A stretch of DNA of 64,000 nucleotides from Micromonospora peucetia (GTDB lineage: Bacteria > Actinomycetota > Actinomycetes > Mycobacteriales > Micromonosporaceae): the NCBI RefSeq assembly GCF_900091625.1, contig NZ_FMIC01000002.1, positions 372,001 to 436,000 of the forward strand. The letters are read 5' to 3'. Positions 44,632-55,100 of this stretch are shown here, piece after piece (within the stretch, counting starts at the first letter, position 1; each line of letters starts with the position of its first letter). Under the pieces are notes generated by a model. That model was given only the letters and a program-made list of their open reading frames with translations. It was not told where the DNA came from and ran no database searches. Both the position numbers and the translations under genes were made by a program.

Positions 44632-45882
44632 TCACCTTGAGAAGAGCGTGATCGGGTTGACGACGTCCGCGGTGATGGTCAGCAGCGTGAACACGCCACC
44701 GATCAGGATCACCGCGTACGTGAGGGGCATGAGTTTGAGGTAGTCCACCCGGCCGGGGTCGGTGCGGCCGATCCGGGCGTAGAGCCAGGATCGGGCCCGC
44801 TCGAACCAGGCGATGGCGATGTGCCCGCCGTCGAGCGGCAGCAGCGGCAGCAGGTTGAACACGCCGATGAAGAAGTTCAGCGAGACGAAGAGCATGAAGA
44901 ACAGCAGCCAGGCTTCGTTCTCCACCGCCTCGCCGCCGAGCCGGCTGGCGCCGACCACGCTGATCGGGGTGTCGATGTCCCGTTCCTCGCCGGTGATCGC
45001 CGCCCAGAGGGCCGGGACCTTCTGCGGGATGCGCTTCATCGCCTCATACGTGTTGACCGCCATGTCGCCGGTGAAGTCGGCGGTCGCGCCGACTGCGCCG
45101 ACCGGCCCGTACGTGACCCGGGTCGGGGTGCTGGGGACGAGGCCGACGCCGAGCGCGGCGACCGCCGCGACCTGGCCCTTCGGATCATCCAGCGGAGGCC
45201 GCTGGGTCTGCGCGAGCACCGTGCTGCCCGTGCCCGGCTGGCCGTCGCGGACGTACGCGATCTGCGCCGGCTCGCCCGGCTTGAGGGTGCGCAGCGTGGT
45301 GAGCAGCTGACCGTAGTCGTTGATCGGCGTGCCGTTGATGGCGGTGATCCGGTCGCCGTCGCGCAGCTGCGCCTGGGCGGCGGGGCTGGCCGGGTCGGCG
45401 GTGGTGCACTCGCGCAGCGTGTTCTCCGGGACCACGCACTTCGACAGCTGGATGACCGCCGGCTCCTTGCGGATCTCGGCCTCGGTGCTCGGGAACTTCG
45501 GGTTCGGCAGGCCGGCGCTGACCGCGATGATCCAGAGGGCGATCACGGCGAGGGCGAAGTGGGTGATCGAGCCGGCGGACATCACGATCGTCCGCTTCCA
45601 CACCGGGTACCGCCACATCGCGCGCGGCTCGTCGGCCGGGTCGACGTCGTCGTCCTGCGGAGTCATCCCGACGATCTTGCAGAAGCCGCCGAGCGGGATA
45701 CCCTTGATGCCGTACTCGGTCTCGCCTCGCTTGACCGACCAGAGCGTGGGGCCGAAACCGACGAAGTACTTGGTGACCTTCATGCCGAAGGCCTTGGCGG
45801 TGAGCATGTGCCCCGCCTCGTGCAGACTCACCGAGATGAGGATCGCGAGGGCGAAGAGCACCACCCCGAGCAGGTACGCCAT
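44632..45882 (-). CDS. rseP: Site-2 zinc metalloprotease (RseP/Rip1-like)
   Basis: 416 residues from an ATG sharing one base with the dxr stop (TGATG). Intramembrane protease: zinc motif ISVSLHEAGHMLTAKAFG in the first helix, PDZ domain (about 170-250; LRDGDRITAINGTPINDYG), third ligand in NLLPLLPLDGGHIAIAW, and two last helices. In mycobacteria the homologue Rip1 cleaves anti-sigma factors and sits in the same dxr-rip1-ispG order. Confidence 0.95.
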   Translation of the reverse strand: MAYLLGVVLFALAILISVSLHEAGHMLTAKAFGMKVTKYFVGFGPTLWSVKRGETEYGIKGIPLGGFCKIVGMTPQDDDVDPADEPRAMWRYPVWKRTIVMSAGSITHFALAVIALWIIAVSAGLPNPKFPSTEAEIRKEPAVIQLSKCVVPENTLRECTTADPASPAAQAQLRDGDRITAINGTPINDYGQLLTTLRTLKPGEPAQIAYVRDGQPGTGSTVLAQTQRPPLDDPKGQVAAVAALGVGLVPSTPTRVTYGPVGAVGATADFTGDMAVNTYEAMKRIPQKVPALWAAITGEERDIDTPISVVGASRLGGEAVENEAWLLFFMLFVSLNFFIGVFNLLPLLPLDGGHIAIAWFERARSWLYARIGRTDPGRVDYLKLMPLTYAVILIGGVFTLLTITADVVNPITLFSR

Positions 45883-47117
45883 CAAGCTCCTTCCACCGAA
45901 CCCGCGATGATGATCTCCTGCGCATGCGCGCGCGCCCACGACTCCGCCGCGAGCACGTCCTCGACGGTACCTGGTTCGTCGAAGTCGGGAGCGTCCTCCA
46001 ACACCCGTCCGAGGGTGTCGACGATGCCGAGGAAGGGCAGCCGACCGGCCACGAACGCGGCCACGCACTCCTCGTTCGCCGCGTTGTAGATCGCCGGCCG
46101 GCAGCGCCCCGCCTCGCCGGCGGCCTTCGCCAGCGCCACGGCCGGGAACGCCTCGTCGTCCAGCGGCGCGAACTCCCAGGTGTGGGCCTTCGTCCAGTCG
46201 ACGGCGGCGGTGGCGCCGGCCAGCCGGTCGGGCCAGCCGAGGCCCAGCGCGATCGGCAGCCGCATGTCCGGCGGGCTGGCCTGGGCGAGGGTGGAGCCGT
46301 CCACGAACTCGACCATCGAGTGGATCACCGACTGCGGGTGCACCATCACGGCGATGTCGGCGTACGGCACGTCGAACAGCTCGTGCGCCTCGATCACCTC
46401 CAGCGCCTTGTTGACCATGGTGGCGGAGTTGATCGTGACGACCGGCCCCATGTTCCAGGTCGGGTGGGCGAGCGCCTGCTCCGGTGTGACCTGCGTCAAC
46501 TCGTCGCGCCGCTTGCCCCGGAACGGGCCGCCGCTGGCGGTGACGACCAGCCGCCGCACCTCGCCCCGGCTGCCGCCGCGCAGGCACTGCGCCAGCGCCG
46601 AGTGCTCCGAGTCGACGGGGACGATCTGCTCCGGCCGCGTCACCGCGGCCTTCACGAGCGAGCCGCCAGCGACGAGGGACTCCTTGTTGGCGAGCGCGAG
46701 CGTACGGCCGGCGCGCAGCGCGGCCAGGGTCGGCGCGAGCCCGAGCGAGCCGACCACCCCGTTGAGCACCACGTCGCAGGGCCACTGCGCCAGCTCGGTC
46801 ATCGCGTCCGGCCCGGCCACGATCTTGGGCAGCTTGAAGTCGCCGGTGGCCCAGCCGCGCCGGCTCGCCTCGGCATAGAAGGCGAGCTGGAGGTCCTGCG
46901 CGGCGGACGCCTTCGCCACGCCGACCGCTTCGACGCGCAGTTCGAGGGCCTGGGCTGCGAGCAGTTCGACGTTGCCACCACCGGCACCGAGGGCGACGAC
47001 CCGGAACCGGTCCGGGTTGCGCCGCACGATGTCGATGGCCTGTGTGCCTACAGAGCCGGTAGAGCCGAGCAGAACAAGTTCGCGTGGGGAGGTCACCGAG
47101 CCATTCTTCCCCACCAT
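45882..47117 (-). CDS. dxr: 1-deoxy-D-xylulose-5-phosphate reductoisomerase
   Basis: 411 residues. First committed MEP step, DXP to MEP, with NADPH and a divalent metal. NADPH motif [17 protein letters not shown]; metal/substrate region [26 protein letters not shown] with Asp and Glu, and [18 protein letters not shown] 47117 is preferred since GGAGG lies 8 nt upstream; a GTG seven codons later (VTSPRELV) is possible. The longer ORF to 47201 has an Arg-rich extension without a binding site. Confidence 0.96.
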   Translation of the reverse strand: MVGKNGSVTSPRELVLLGSTGSVGTQAIDIVRRNPDRFRVVALGAGGGNVELLAAQALELRVEAVGVAKASAAQDLQLAFYAEASRRGWATGDFKLPKIVAGPDAMTELAQWPCDVVLNGVVGSLGLAPTLAALRAGRTLALANKESLVAGGSLVKAAVTRPEQIVPVDSEHSALAQCLRGGSRGEVRRLVVTASGGPFRGKRRDELTQVTPEQALAHPTWNMGPVVTINSATMVNKALEVIEAHELFDVPYADIAVMVHPQSVIHSMVEFVDGSTLAQASPPDMRLPIALGLGWPDRLAGATAAVDWTKAHTWEFAPLDDEAFPAVALAKAAGEAGRCRPAIYNAANEECVAAFVAGRLPFLGIVDTLGRVLEDAPDFDEPGTVEDVLAAESWARAHAQEIIIAGSVEGA

Positions 47118-47139
47118 CGCTGTGCCTCCGCTGGGAGCC

Positions 47140-47826
47140 TCAGCCCTCCGCGCCGGCCTGCTCCTCCGGGCTTTCCTCGCCTTCCTCCGGCGCCTCCTCA
47201 CCGAGCAGGTCGGCCGGGTCGATGGAGAACTCGAACGGCTGCCTCATGACGAACCGGGCGCCGGCGGCAGCGGCTGCCACCGGCCGGTACTCCCCCTCGG
47301 CAAGCTCGAACAGCGCGATTGTGGGCACCCGGTTGCGTAGGTCGACACGGAGGAAAAACGGCACACCGACGGCGGCATACTCCCGGAGCCGATCGATGAT
47401 GTCCTTGCGCCGGTTGCCCGGTGAGACGATCTCACCGAGCAGCACGGCGTGCCTGATGTCCATCGTCGTTCGCCCGCCACCTGGCACGTCGAGGATGACG
47501 ATGTCCGGAATGAAGAGATCATCGCCCGAGACGACGTTCGCTTCGAGGTAGAGCCACAGCTTGGCGCGGCGGGCCGCCTGCTTGAGCAGGTACGCGAGAT
47601 CCAACTCCGCGTCCTGGTGGTCATATCCGGCGTGTGGGGTCACGATCACGCTTCCGCTCAGGACCTCAACCTTGGGGCCGTTGGTCTCCGGCAACAGGTC
47701 GAGGGCGAGCTGGGCGGTCCACGGCTCGTCGTGCCACCGCAGCACGTCGAACGACGGCTCGGTGGGCTGCGGCACGGGGTCGGGTTGCTGCGGCGCCGGC
47801 TCGGGCGCGAAAGCTGCCTGGGCCAT
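47140..47826 (-). CDS. Uma2 family (DUF820) endonuclease-like protein
   Basis: 228 residues. PD-(D/E)XK-type fold: [29 protein letters not shown], then [11 protein letters not shown] with the active-site Asp, [15 protein letters not shown] (Glu-x-x-S-P-x-x-x-x-x-D) and [13 protein letters not shown]. Function of Uma2 proteins is poorly known; they are multiplied in cyanobacteria and actinomycetes. A low-complexity Ala/Pro N-terminus and Glu-rich C-terminus flank the domain. It lies 22 bp upstream of the dxr start, same strand. Confidence 0.88.
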   Translation of the reverse strand: MAQAAFAPEPAPQQPDPVPQPTEPSFDVLRWHDEPWTAQLALDLLPETNGPKVEVLSGSVIVTPHAGYDHQDAELDLAYLLKQAARRAKLWLYLEANVVSGDDLFIPDIVILDVPGGGRTTMDIRHAVLLGEIVSPGNRRKDIIDRLREYAAVGVPFFLRVDLRNRVPTIALFELAEGEYRPVAAAAAGARFVMRQPFEFSIDPADLLGEEAPEEGEESPEEQAGAEG

Positions 47827-47935
47827 CCGGGCTCACCCCCTCAGCGGACATTCTGCTCAGGTCAGCCTAGCCGCCGCAGCCCCCGCCGCACCGCGACGCA
47901 CAACCTGTGCGGCACCCGGCAGACGAGCGCAGGGG

Positions 47936-48370
47936 TCAGCCGCCAAGCGCGCGGCGGAGATCCTTCATCAGCAGCAGGTGCATGGGGTCGGTGGGGCTGG
48001 CCTCGTACTTGGCCAGCCGCTGGTAGAAGTCGCGGGCGGCTTCGGTCTCGCAGTGGATGAGCACCGCCCGCACGCCGATGACCTCGGCGGCGGCGCCGAT
48101 CCGCCGCAGGGCGTCGACCACCAGTGCCCGACCCGGGCCGGCGCCCTGGACGCTGCGGTCGACCCCAAGCCGGGTCAGGATCACCACCGGTTGGTGGTAA
48201 CGGCCGGCGCCCTGCCGCAGCCGGGGCGCGGCATCGGCCGGCGCGACGCTACCGGCAGCGAGGGCGTAGTAGCCGGCCACCCGTTGATCCGGGTGGTCGT
48301 TGTCCCGCACCACGTACACCCGGGACAAACCCGCCCGGTGGGCTTGCAGTGCATGCTCGACCAGCCACAC
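47936..48370 (-). CDS. TacT-like GNAT acetyltransferase, N-terminus frame-disrupted
   Basis: 144 residues from a GTG (VWLVEHALQAHRAGLSRVYVV). Matches the TacT/AtaT toxin type: VAGYYALAAGSVAP, VVILTRLGVDRSVQGAGPGRALVVDALRR (acetyl-CoA loop), then AVLIHCETEAARDFYQRL. The usual N-terminus is missing from this frame but occurs immediately upstream in another: complement of 48467-48393 reads ILRPNYPLITDAAYERF, and skipping one T of the TTTT run (48395-48398) joins it to DCGSRAQSVWLVEHAL in the correct family order. So either a one-base insertion inactivated the gene or the run is a sequencing error. No DUF1778-type antitoxin gene is visible upstream. Confidence 0.65.
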   Translation of the reverse strand: MWLVEHALQAHRAGLSRVYVVRDNDHPDQRVAGYYALAAGSVAPADAAPRLRQGAGRYHQPVVILTRLGVDRSVQGAGPGRALVVDALRRIGAAAEVIGVRAVLIHCETEAARDFYQRLAKYEASPTDPMHLLLMKDLRRALGG

Positions 48371-48481
48371 CGACTGCGCCCGAGATCCGCAGTCAAAAGC
48401 GTTCGTAGGCTGCGTCAGTGATTAGCGGATAATTCGGACGGAGTATCGCGCGGCGGCATCCGCGCACTGGCGGTGTTCCGT

Positions 48482-48542
48482 GATCGGTTGACGCTGGCCC
48501 GGGCGGGACGCGGCCCGGAGCCCGGCGAAACGTCAACCGATC
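48482..48542. repeat. GATC-armed inverted repeat
   Basis: Arms 48482-48493 (GATCGGTTGACG) and 48531-48542 are perfect reverse complements separated by 37 nt of GC-rich sequence that contains GGCCCGGGC- and GCCCGGCG-type segments able to pair internally. It resembles the hairpins at 1637, 5384 and 38643 in having GATC at or near the outer ends. Confidence 0.7.
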
Positions 48543-48860
48543 TTCGGTGCCCCGCAAGGGGCGCCGTCGGCCCAATCCTGTCGAGGGCGCTGTTGCCATC
48601 ACAGCCCCCGTTACCTTTTTGATCGTCCCCAGCCGGGGACCCTCGGTCGCCCGGCCCGGTATGACATGATGCTCGGCGGCTACGGCGGCCAGAGCAGTTA
48701 CACCACGTCACTTAGAAGCCAACTAATAACCCAGCCAGAGCATCGATACCCTTACACGCACAAGCAAATTATCAGATGACATCAGCCTTGACAGCCGTCC
48801 GCATGAATGAATAGCCCCCCCCCGCAAGGTTTAGGTACCGTTCTCGACACGTTGCGCCGA

Positions 48861-48900
48861 GAAGAGCCCTCGCCAGGTTACACCGCAGCGAGGGCTCTTC
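48861..48900. terminator. Hairpin downstream of the immunity gene
   Basis: 13-bp perfect stem, arms 48861-48873 (GAAGAGCCCTCGC) and 48888-48900, loop 14 nt. It lies 38 bp after the immunity gene stop in the minus direction, so it is the likely end of the RHS toxin-immunity transcript. No clear U-tract. Confidence 0.65.
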
Positions 48901-48937
48901 GTCAGATTCCTGTATCAGAAACAGCGCAACATTTGCT

Positions 48938-49180
48938 TCATTGATCCTCGAGTCCGGATTGGGTTCGCTGCCAGTTCTCATGCTGATCAGACCAAGCGCG
49001 ACTGCTATAAATCGCCGCCTTGGCTTCGGGCAAGGACAGATCGAGGACGCGCGAGGCAACATACACAGCCTCTATCGGAGAAAGAGCGCGCTTTCTTAAC
49101 TCTTGGAACACCTGCTCCTGCTCAGAAAACCCACGGCTGGAAATTTCTGACGCAACTCCGTCCAAGAAAGATCGATTCAC
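48938..49180 (-). CDS. Probable immunity protein for the RHS toxin
   Basis: 80 residues from a GTG 3 nt after the toxin stop. Starts VNRSFLDGVASEISSRGFSE; helical, with FQELRKRALSPIEAVYVASR and VLDLSLPEAKAAIYSSRAW. Position, small size, and sharing of the low-GC composition of the toxin tip are what is expected of the cognate immunity protein, which would neutralise the toxin in the producing cell. The L-S-P-I-E-A-V-Y and L-x-E-A-K segments look like small helical immunity-type proteins, but I cannot assign a named Imm family. Confidence 0.7.
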   Translation of the reverse strand: MNRSFLDGVASEISSRGFSEQEQVFQELRKRALSPIEAVYVASRVLDLSLPEAKAAIYSSRAWSDQHENWQRTQSGLEDQ

Positions 49181-49182
49181 CT

Positions 49183-52100
49183 CTAACCACCCAAAATCTC
49201 TGCGACATTTAGCGTCATCGTGCCAGGCCGCTTAAATATGCTGCCATCCGCTTTTGGAATATGTCGCTCATAGTTAAGTATGATAGTACTGAATCCCTCA
49301 GATCTTGCTTTTTCTGCAAGTGAGACCTTCATCTGCCGAACCGCGTTAGGGCCAATCGGGGCACGGGTAAGCCCTTCAGTCCCTCTCGGGAAAACCATCA
49401 GACCATCCAGGTGCAGAGTATCGCCGGATGCGCGAACGGTCGCCATCGCCTCAACAGTCTGCCCTCCCACATCGAACGAATCGGCCCAAATATCGCCATC
49501 GGCGAATTGGCCACACGGGACTGTGTTATGGACCAGGACCGGGGTATTGCCAGCGAGTACATAGTACGTATGGATGTTGGCAACGGTCAGGTTGTGGACG
49601 GTGGCGCGTAGGACGCTCCAGCGTTCGATCGCCGCGATCTGCACGAACGTGCCGGCGCTGGTCTGCAGCCACTGGCCGGAACGCAAATCGGTGGCGTCGA
49701 TCCACTCACCCAACTCCGGCACCCAGAAGGGATGACCGTCGGTGGCGGTGACCTCGGCCGTGTCCGAACCGCGCTCGCCATCGGTGTCGATGGTGACCTT
49801 CACCAGGTGCTTGACACCGTCGCCCTTGATGGCCGCGGTGACCGTCTCCACTTCGGTTTGGCCCGTCTCGGGATCGGTGGCCTGGACCTTGTCGCCCGGC
49901 TTGACGTCCTCGATCGGCTTCGTGGAGCCGTCGGCCATCACGACCTTGGTGCCGGGCACGAAACTGTTGTCGGGCGTTGGGCAGGAGCCGCCACTGGAGC
50001 CGCCACTGGAGCCGCCGTTGCTGCGCGCGGAGGCACCCGAGGCACCGCCAGGCTTGGAGTCTCCCTTGCCACCGCTACCGGAGCTCTTGCCACCACCGGA
50101 GCTCTTGCCGGCACCGCCGGACTTGCCGCCGGCGGAACTCGCCGAAGAACCCTTCGGATTCGACTTGGACTGGGCCTGTTTCTGGACCGGGTTGCCGGTC
50201 TTCTTCGTGGCGTTGGTCGCCTTGTTGCTGGTCGTGTTGACCTTTTCGGCGGCCTTTTTCTTCGCCGCCTGCGCGGCCTTCTTCGCCCGTTCGATGGCGA
50301 GCTTCTTGGCGTTGATCGCCGCCGCCTCCGCCGCCTTGGCGGCTGCCAGCACGGCCTCGGCGGCCTTCTTCGCTGTCTGCCACGCCTGGATGGCGGCGAT
50401 CGTGCGGTTGACGGCCCTCAACACGGCCGGGATCTTGCCGAGCTTCGCCCACGGGATCGCCCCGATGATCAGGCTCCCACAGGCCCACATGTCACCGCCG
50501 AAGCAGTTCATGGCGTCGGTGATGCCGATGAAGTCCTTCAACATCGACCAGGCCGCGTCGAGGACCACCGACATGAGCGAGCGACCCATGTTGGCCTGCG
50601 CCTGGGCCACCATGGCCGGCGACAGACCCGCGCCCGCCAGGGCCGCCGACATCTCCGAGGCGGTCAGCGAGATCGAGAGGCCGGTGGGGTCCGAGTGCGT
50701 CACCGGGTTGTTGTGCGCGTACGCGTACCCGTTGGACTGCTCCGGGTCCGCCAGGTCCAGGACCGGGTCGGCGGAGAGGAAGCGTCCGACCTGCGGGTCG
50801 TACAGGCGGGCCCCGAGCGGGGTGTAGCCGGAGGCGTCGTCGCGGATCGCGCCGAGGAACCCGGCGTTGGTCTGCATGTTGGCGCCGACGGTCCCCGCGC
50901 CCCGCTGGTTACCGAACGGGTCCTGCTTGCGGATCCGGGTCGGCATCGTGCCGTTGAGGCCAACCTCGGCGTACGGGCTGCCCTGGTGGTCGCCGGCGAG
51001 GGCGACGAGGGTGGGAGAGGCGGTGCTGTGCGCGTAGCGCATCACCGCGCCGCCCGGGGCGGCGTACGTGCGCTGGGTGTTGACCAGCGTCCCGCCCCGC
51101 TGGACGGTGACCTGCGACTCGCCCAGGTTCAGCGTGGCCTGCTGCCCCTGGATCGTCAGGAGTCGGCTGCCGCCGGGGCCGTAGATGTGGCGGGTCTCGT
51201 CCTGCGGGTCCCACTGCTGTGCGGGGGTGCTGCCGGCGCAGGCCGCCAGCACGAGCGGGGTGCCGTTGGCCGTGGCCGCGTCCTTGACCGCGAGGCACAG
51301 GCCGGAGGCGGCGTGCTTGAGCTGACCCGTGGAGAGGCGCTCAAGGTGCTGGTTGGCCAATCCGTTGCACTGCTGGACCCCGAACGCCGAGCCGGCGGTG
51401 TTGGCGGCCGGCTGGACGCACCAGTCGTCGTACACCGACACGGTGCCCAGGTTGGGGTTGTTCTGGTTCTGACCTGGAGCCGGCGTGAAGGTCCACTTCT
51501 GCGCGATCGTGCCGTTGCACGAGTACAGCTGGATCGGCCGGCCGGCCACCGCGAGCCCTGAGCTGAGATCGATGCACTTGTTCGCAAGGCCGAGGTACGC
51601 GCTCCGGCCCTTGCTGCCCTGGCCGGTGATCCGCTCGATCTGGCCGTCGTGGGTCCAGGACAGCGTCTGCTGGTCGCCGTTCTGGATGGACGTGACGGAC
51701 TTCGTCTCGCCGGTCAGCTCGTACAGCCGGTTCGCCTCGGCGGTGACCGCGGCGCCCGCCGGAGTGACGTAGTTCTTGGTCACCTTGGTGAGGGTGCGGG
51801 GCTGGCTGCCGTCGGCCTTGCCGTAGGTGTAGGTGCTGGTGGCGTCCTTGCTGGCGTCGCCGGTGAGGTTCTTCTCCACCAGCTCCGTGCGGTTGCCGAG
51901 CAGGTCGTACTTGTACTCCTGCCAGTAGCCCGACTTGTCGGTGCCGGCCGCCACGTTGAGGGTGCCGTCCGTGCGGACCGGCCCCGAGCCGCACGACGCA
52001 TGGTCGCCGGCCGTCCAGGCCATCTTCAAGCGGCCGAGCGAGTACTGGAAGCACTGCCGTTCCGCGATGGCGGCGGCACGCTCCCGGATCGCGATGACGT

Positions 52101-55100
52101 TGCCCGCGTCGTCGTACAAGTAGGAGCGGTGCGAGACGAGGTTGTCGCCGGCTGCGGGTGGGGCTTCCTTCTGCTCGCGGTAGACCCGCTGGTCGGTGAG
52201 GGCCCCGCTGGCGTCGTCGTACGCGGCCATGGTCCACACCCGGTACGGCTGCGCGCCGAGCGTGGAGCGCAGCACCTGCCCGTACGGCGAGTAGACGGTC
52301 TCGGATCCGTACCAGCCGTTGCCGGACACGGACAGCGGCAGCCCGTCCTTCGTGTAGCGGACCAGGAGCTTCTCGGCCGGGAAGTTGCCGACGGCGGGCA
52401 GCGTGGCCGACTCCTGCAGGCCGGTGTCGGTGTAGGTGTGGTCGTACCGGTAGGAGGTCTGCAGGCCCCACGTGTCGGCGATGGACTGCGGCAGCGTGAG
52501 GGTGGTCGACGTGGGCTGGTAGTCGTCGGTGTAGCCGCCGATGGTCTGCTTGTACGGCAGGCCGTCGGTGTAGCGGGTCGCGCTGGCGGGCAGGCCCTTG
52601 CCGCCGGCGACCGAGTCGTAGGTGTAGTCGGCCAGCAGCGTGCCGGCGCTGTCGCCGAGCCGCTGCTGCGTCGGGCGGGACAGCTCGTCGTAGCCGTTCC
52701 AGACGGTGACGTCGCGGGCGTTGGTGACGGTCTGCGTCCGGTCCCGGTGGTCGTACGTGGTGCTGGTGGTGCCGGTGTCGGGGTCGGTGGCGGTCGCCAT
52801 CCGGCCACGCTGGTCGTAGGTCCAGGTCCACGGGCGGGTCGGGTCGGCGGAGTGGGTGGCCTTCACCATCTGGCCACGCGGGTCGTACTCGTACCGCATC
52901 GAGGTGAAGGTGGTGTGGGCGACGTTGGTGAAGGTGTCCACGCGGTTGGTACGGCCCAGGGCGTCGGTGTACAGCCGGTAGGACTTCGCGCCCGACGGAT
53001 TGATCACCGTGGAGTGGTCGGCGCCGTACGTGTAGCTGGTGGCGCGCGCCGGGGCGTCGACGCCGCGCAGGACGGGCGTCTCCTTGACCACCCGGCCGAG
53101 GCCGTCGTAGGTGTAGCGGGTGGCGTTGGGCACGGCCGTGTCCGCGAGCGGCGTGAACACCTGGCCGATGGGTGACCCCTCGGCGAAGTAGGCGTTGTTG
53201 GTCTGCCACACCTCGCCGGAGCTGTTGTACAGCGTGTCGGTGATCAGCCGCCCGCCGCCGGTGGCCTCCTCCTGACTCTGCCGCTCGCGGCCGAGACCGT
53301 CGTAGAGGGTGACGGAGGTCTGGATCCGGTTCTCGTGCCCCCGGCTGAAGGTGGTGATGTACGGCGGCTTGCCGGCGGGGACGGCGTACTCGGCCCGGAA
53401 GTCCGGGACGGCCGTGGTGGACGGGGTGCGGCCCGGGCCCCAGGCCTCGACGAGGCGGCCCATCGGGTCGTAGCGGGCCTCGCTGACGCGGCCGTTGAGG
53501 TCGGTGGTCTTGACCGTGACGGCGCGGCCCGGGTCCAGGTCCCGGATCTGCTTGTGCCCCAGCGAGTTCTCCTCGGTGACCGCGAAGGCCTGACCGGAGG
53601 ACGGGGTGTAGGTGATCTTCGAGGTCTTGAGGTCGGCGTCGGTGCGCGTGACGACGCGACCGATGGCGTCGAAGCCGGTGGTGCCGTCGAACTGGAAGCC
53701 GGATCCGTCGCCCTTCAGCGACCAGGTCTGGGTGGCGAGCCCCCGGGTCGTGTTGCTTAGGGCCACGCCGTAGGCCTCGCCGTCGTAGCCGACGCGGCCG
53801 GCGGAGCTGAGCGTCGTCAGGTTGTCGAAGGTGGCGGCGGCGCAGGTCGTGGGGCTGCTGCGGACCTGCTTGGTGAGGCCGATGATGTTCTTGTCGAGGT
53901 GGTGCAGGTATTCGACGAACGTGCAGGACTCGTCGCCGGTCTTGCCGGTGTCGCCCAGGGACTCGACGTGCGTCGGCAGCCCGTGCGTCGTCTCGTAGGT
54001 GGTCTTCGTCTCGATGGTCCGCAGCGTGCGGTTGTCGTCGCCGGTGCCGGAGGACCTGGTGTACGAGACCTGCCGGGGCTCGGTGACCCGATAGGCGTGC
54101 AGGGGGCTGAGCCCGTCGTCGCGCGTCCGGGTGGCGAGTTCCTGGGCCGCGGGGAAGGTGACACTGCGGGTGAGCCAGTCACCGTCGGCGTCGTCGGCGC
54201 TGGCGTAGGTGAGTTCCTCGGCCACCCGGCCCGCGAAGGGCTCCCTGTCCTTGGCGATCTCGGCGCCGGCGATGTCCTGCATGGACACGGTGTCGCCCAT
54301 GCCACGGAAGTAGCGGGTGACGGATTTGGTCCGCTTGCTGCCGATGTCGGGATCGTCCGCACCGGTGAGGACGGTGGTCTGCGCGAACCCGGCGAACTGG
54401 GAGTAGGTGCGGGTGGACTTCTTGGTGAACTCCTGCTCGGCGAGCCGCCATCCCGGGTTCTCGTACGCGTACCGGGTGGTGGTGCCGAACGCGCCGTCCA
54501 CGGCGGGGAGTTCCTCGACGCTGTCCACGACGTACTTGTGGAACCAGTCGATCTCCTCGGCCGCCGGGTCCGGGTGCCAGAAGCTCGGATAACACAGCCG
54601 GTCGTTGGTCCTCAGCTCGGCGGTGTCGCCCTTGCCGGGCAGTCCGGTGCCGGTCTCGCAGGCGCCGACGGGCTGCTTGTAGGTGATGACCGTCTCGCCG
54701 CCGTACTCGTTGATCACGCGGGCGACGCGGAGCCGGGAGAAACCGGGGCGGTTGTCCCGCTTGACGCGGTTCGGCATGTCCTCGGCGTTGGGCTCGAAGC
54801 GCACCGGGTTCAGGGTGACCTTGGCGTCGGTCGCACCGTTGCGGGCGAAACCGGTGCGGGTGATCGACTCCAGCCAGAGCGCCGTGTTGGGGCCGGTCCT
54901 CAGGATCGGGAAGTTCTGCTTGAGCTGGTACTCGTCCACCACCTGCCGGGCGCTGGTGTCGGTGCGCCGCTGCGCCGACGTGCTGATCTTGTCGAGGCGC
55001 TTGCGGGTGAAGAAGGACGGCGAGGCGTTCCAGCACTTCTGCCCGGAGGCGCAGCGCAGGTCTGCCGGGGTGTCGTACCAGATGCGGTAGTTGTTGGGGT

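Larger units (their letters stand above)
48371..48937. other. Lower-GC intergenic region, gene remnants and hairpins
   Basis: About 570 bp. It holds the displaced N-terminus of the acetyltransferase (48393-48467), a GATC-armed inverted repeat (48482-48542), an AT-rich part (48700-48830) with a run of nine C (48818-48826), and the hairpin at 48861-48900. No convincing complete gene on either strand. Composition differs sharply from the flanks, suggesting transferred or decayed DNA next to the toxin/immunity module. Confidence 0.6.

Noticed and set aside
48600..48760. Possible tRNA or attachment site in the AT-richer spacer
   Set aside because: No cloverleaf with a plausible anticodon arm or TTCRA-type T-loop could be drawn; no integrase is present.
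48772..49062. 96-codon minus-strand ORF overlapping the immunity gene
   Set aside because: It is in a different frame from the well-placed 80-codon gene, lacks a ribosome-binding site and has an irregular composition.
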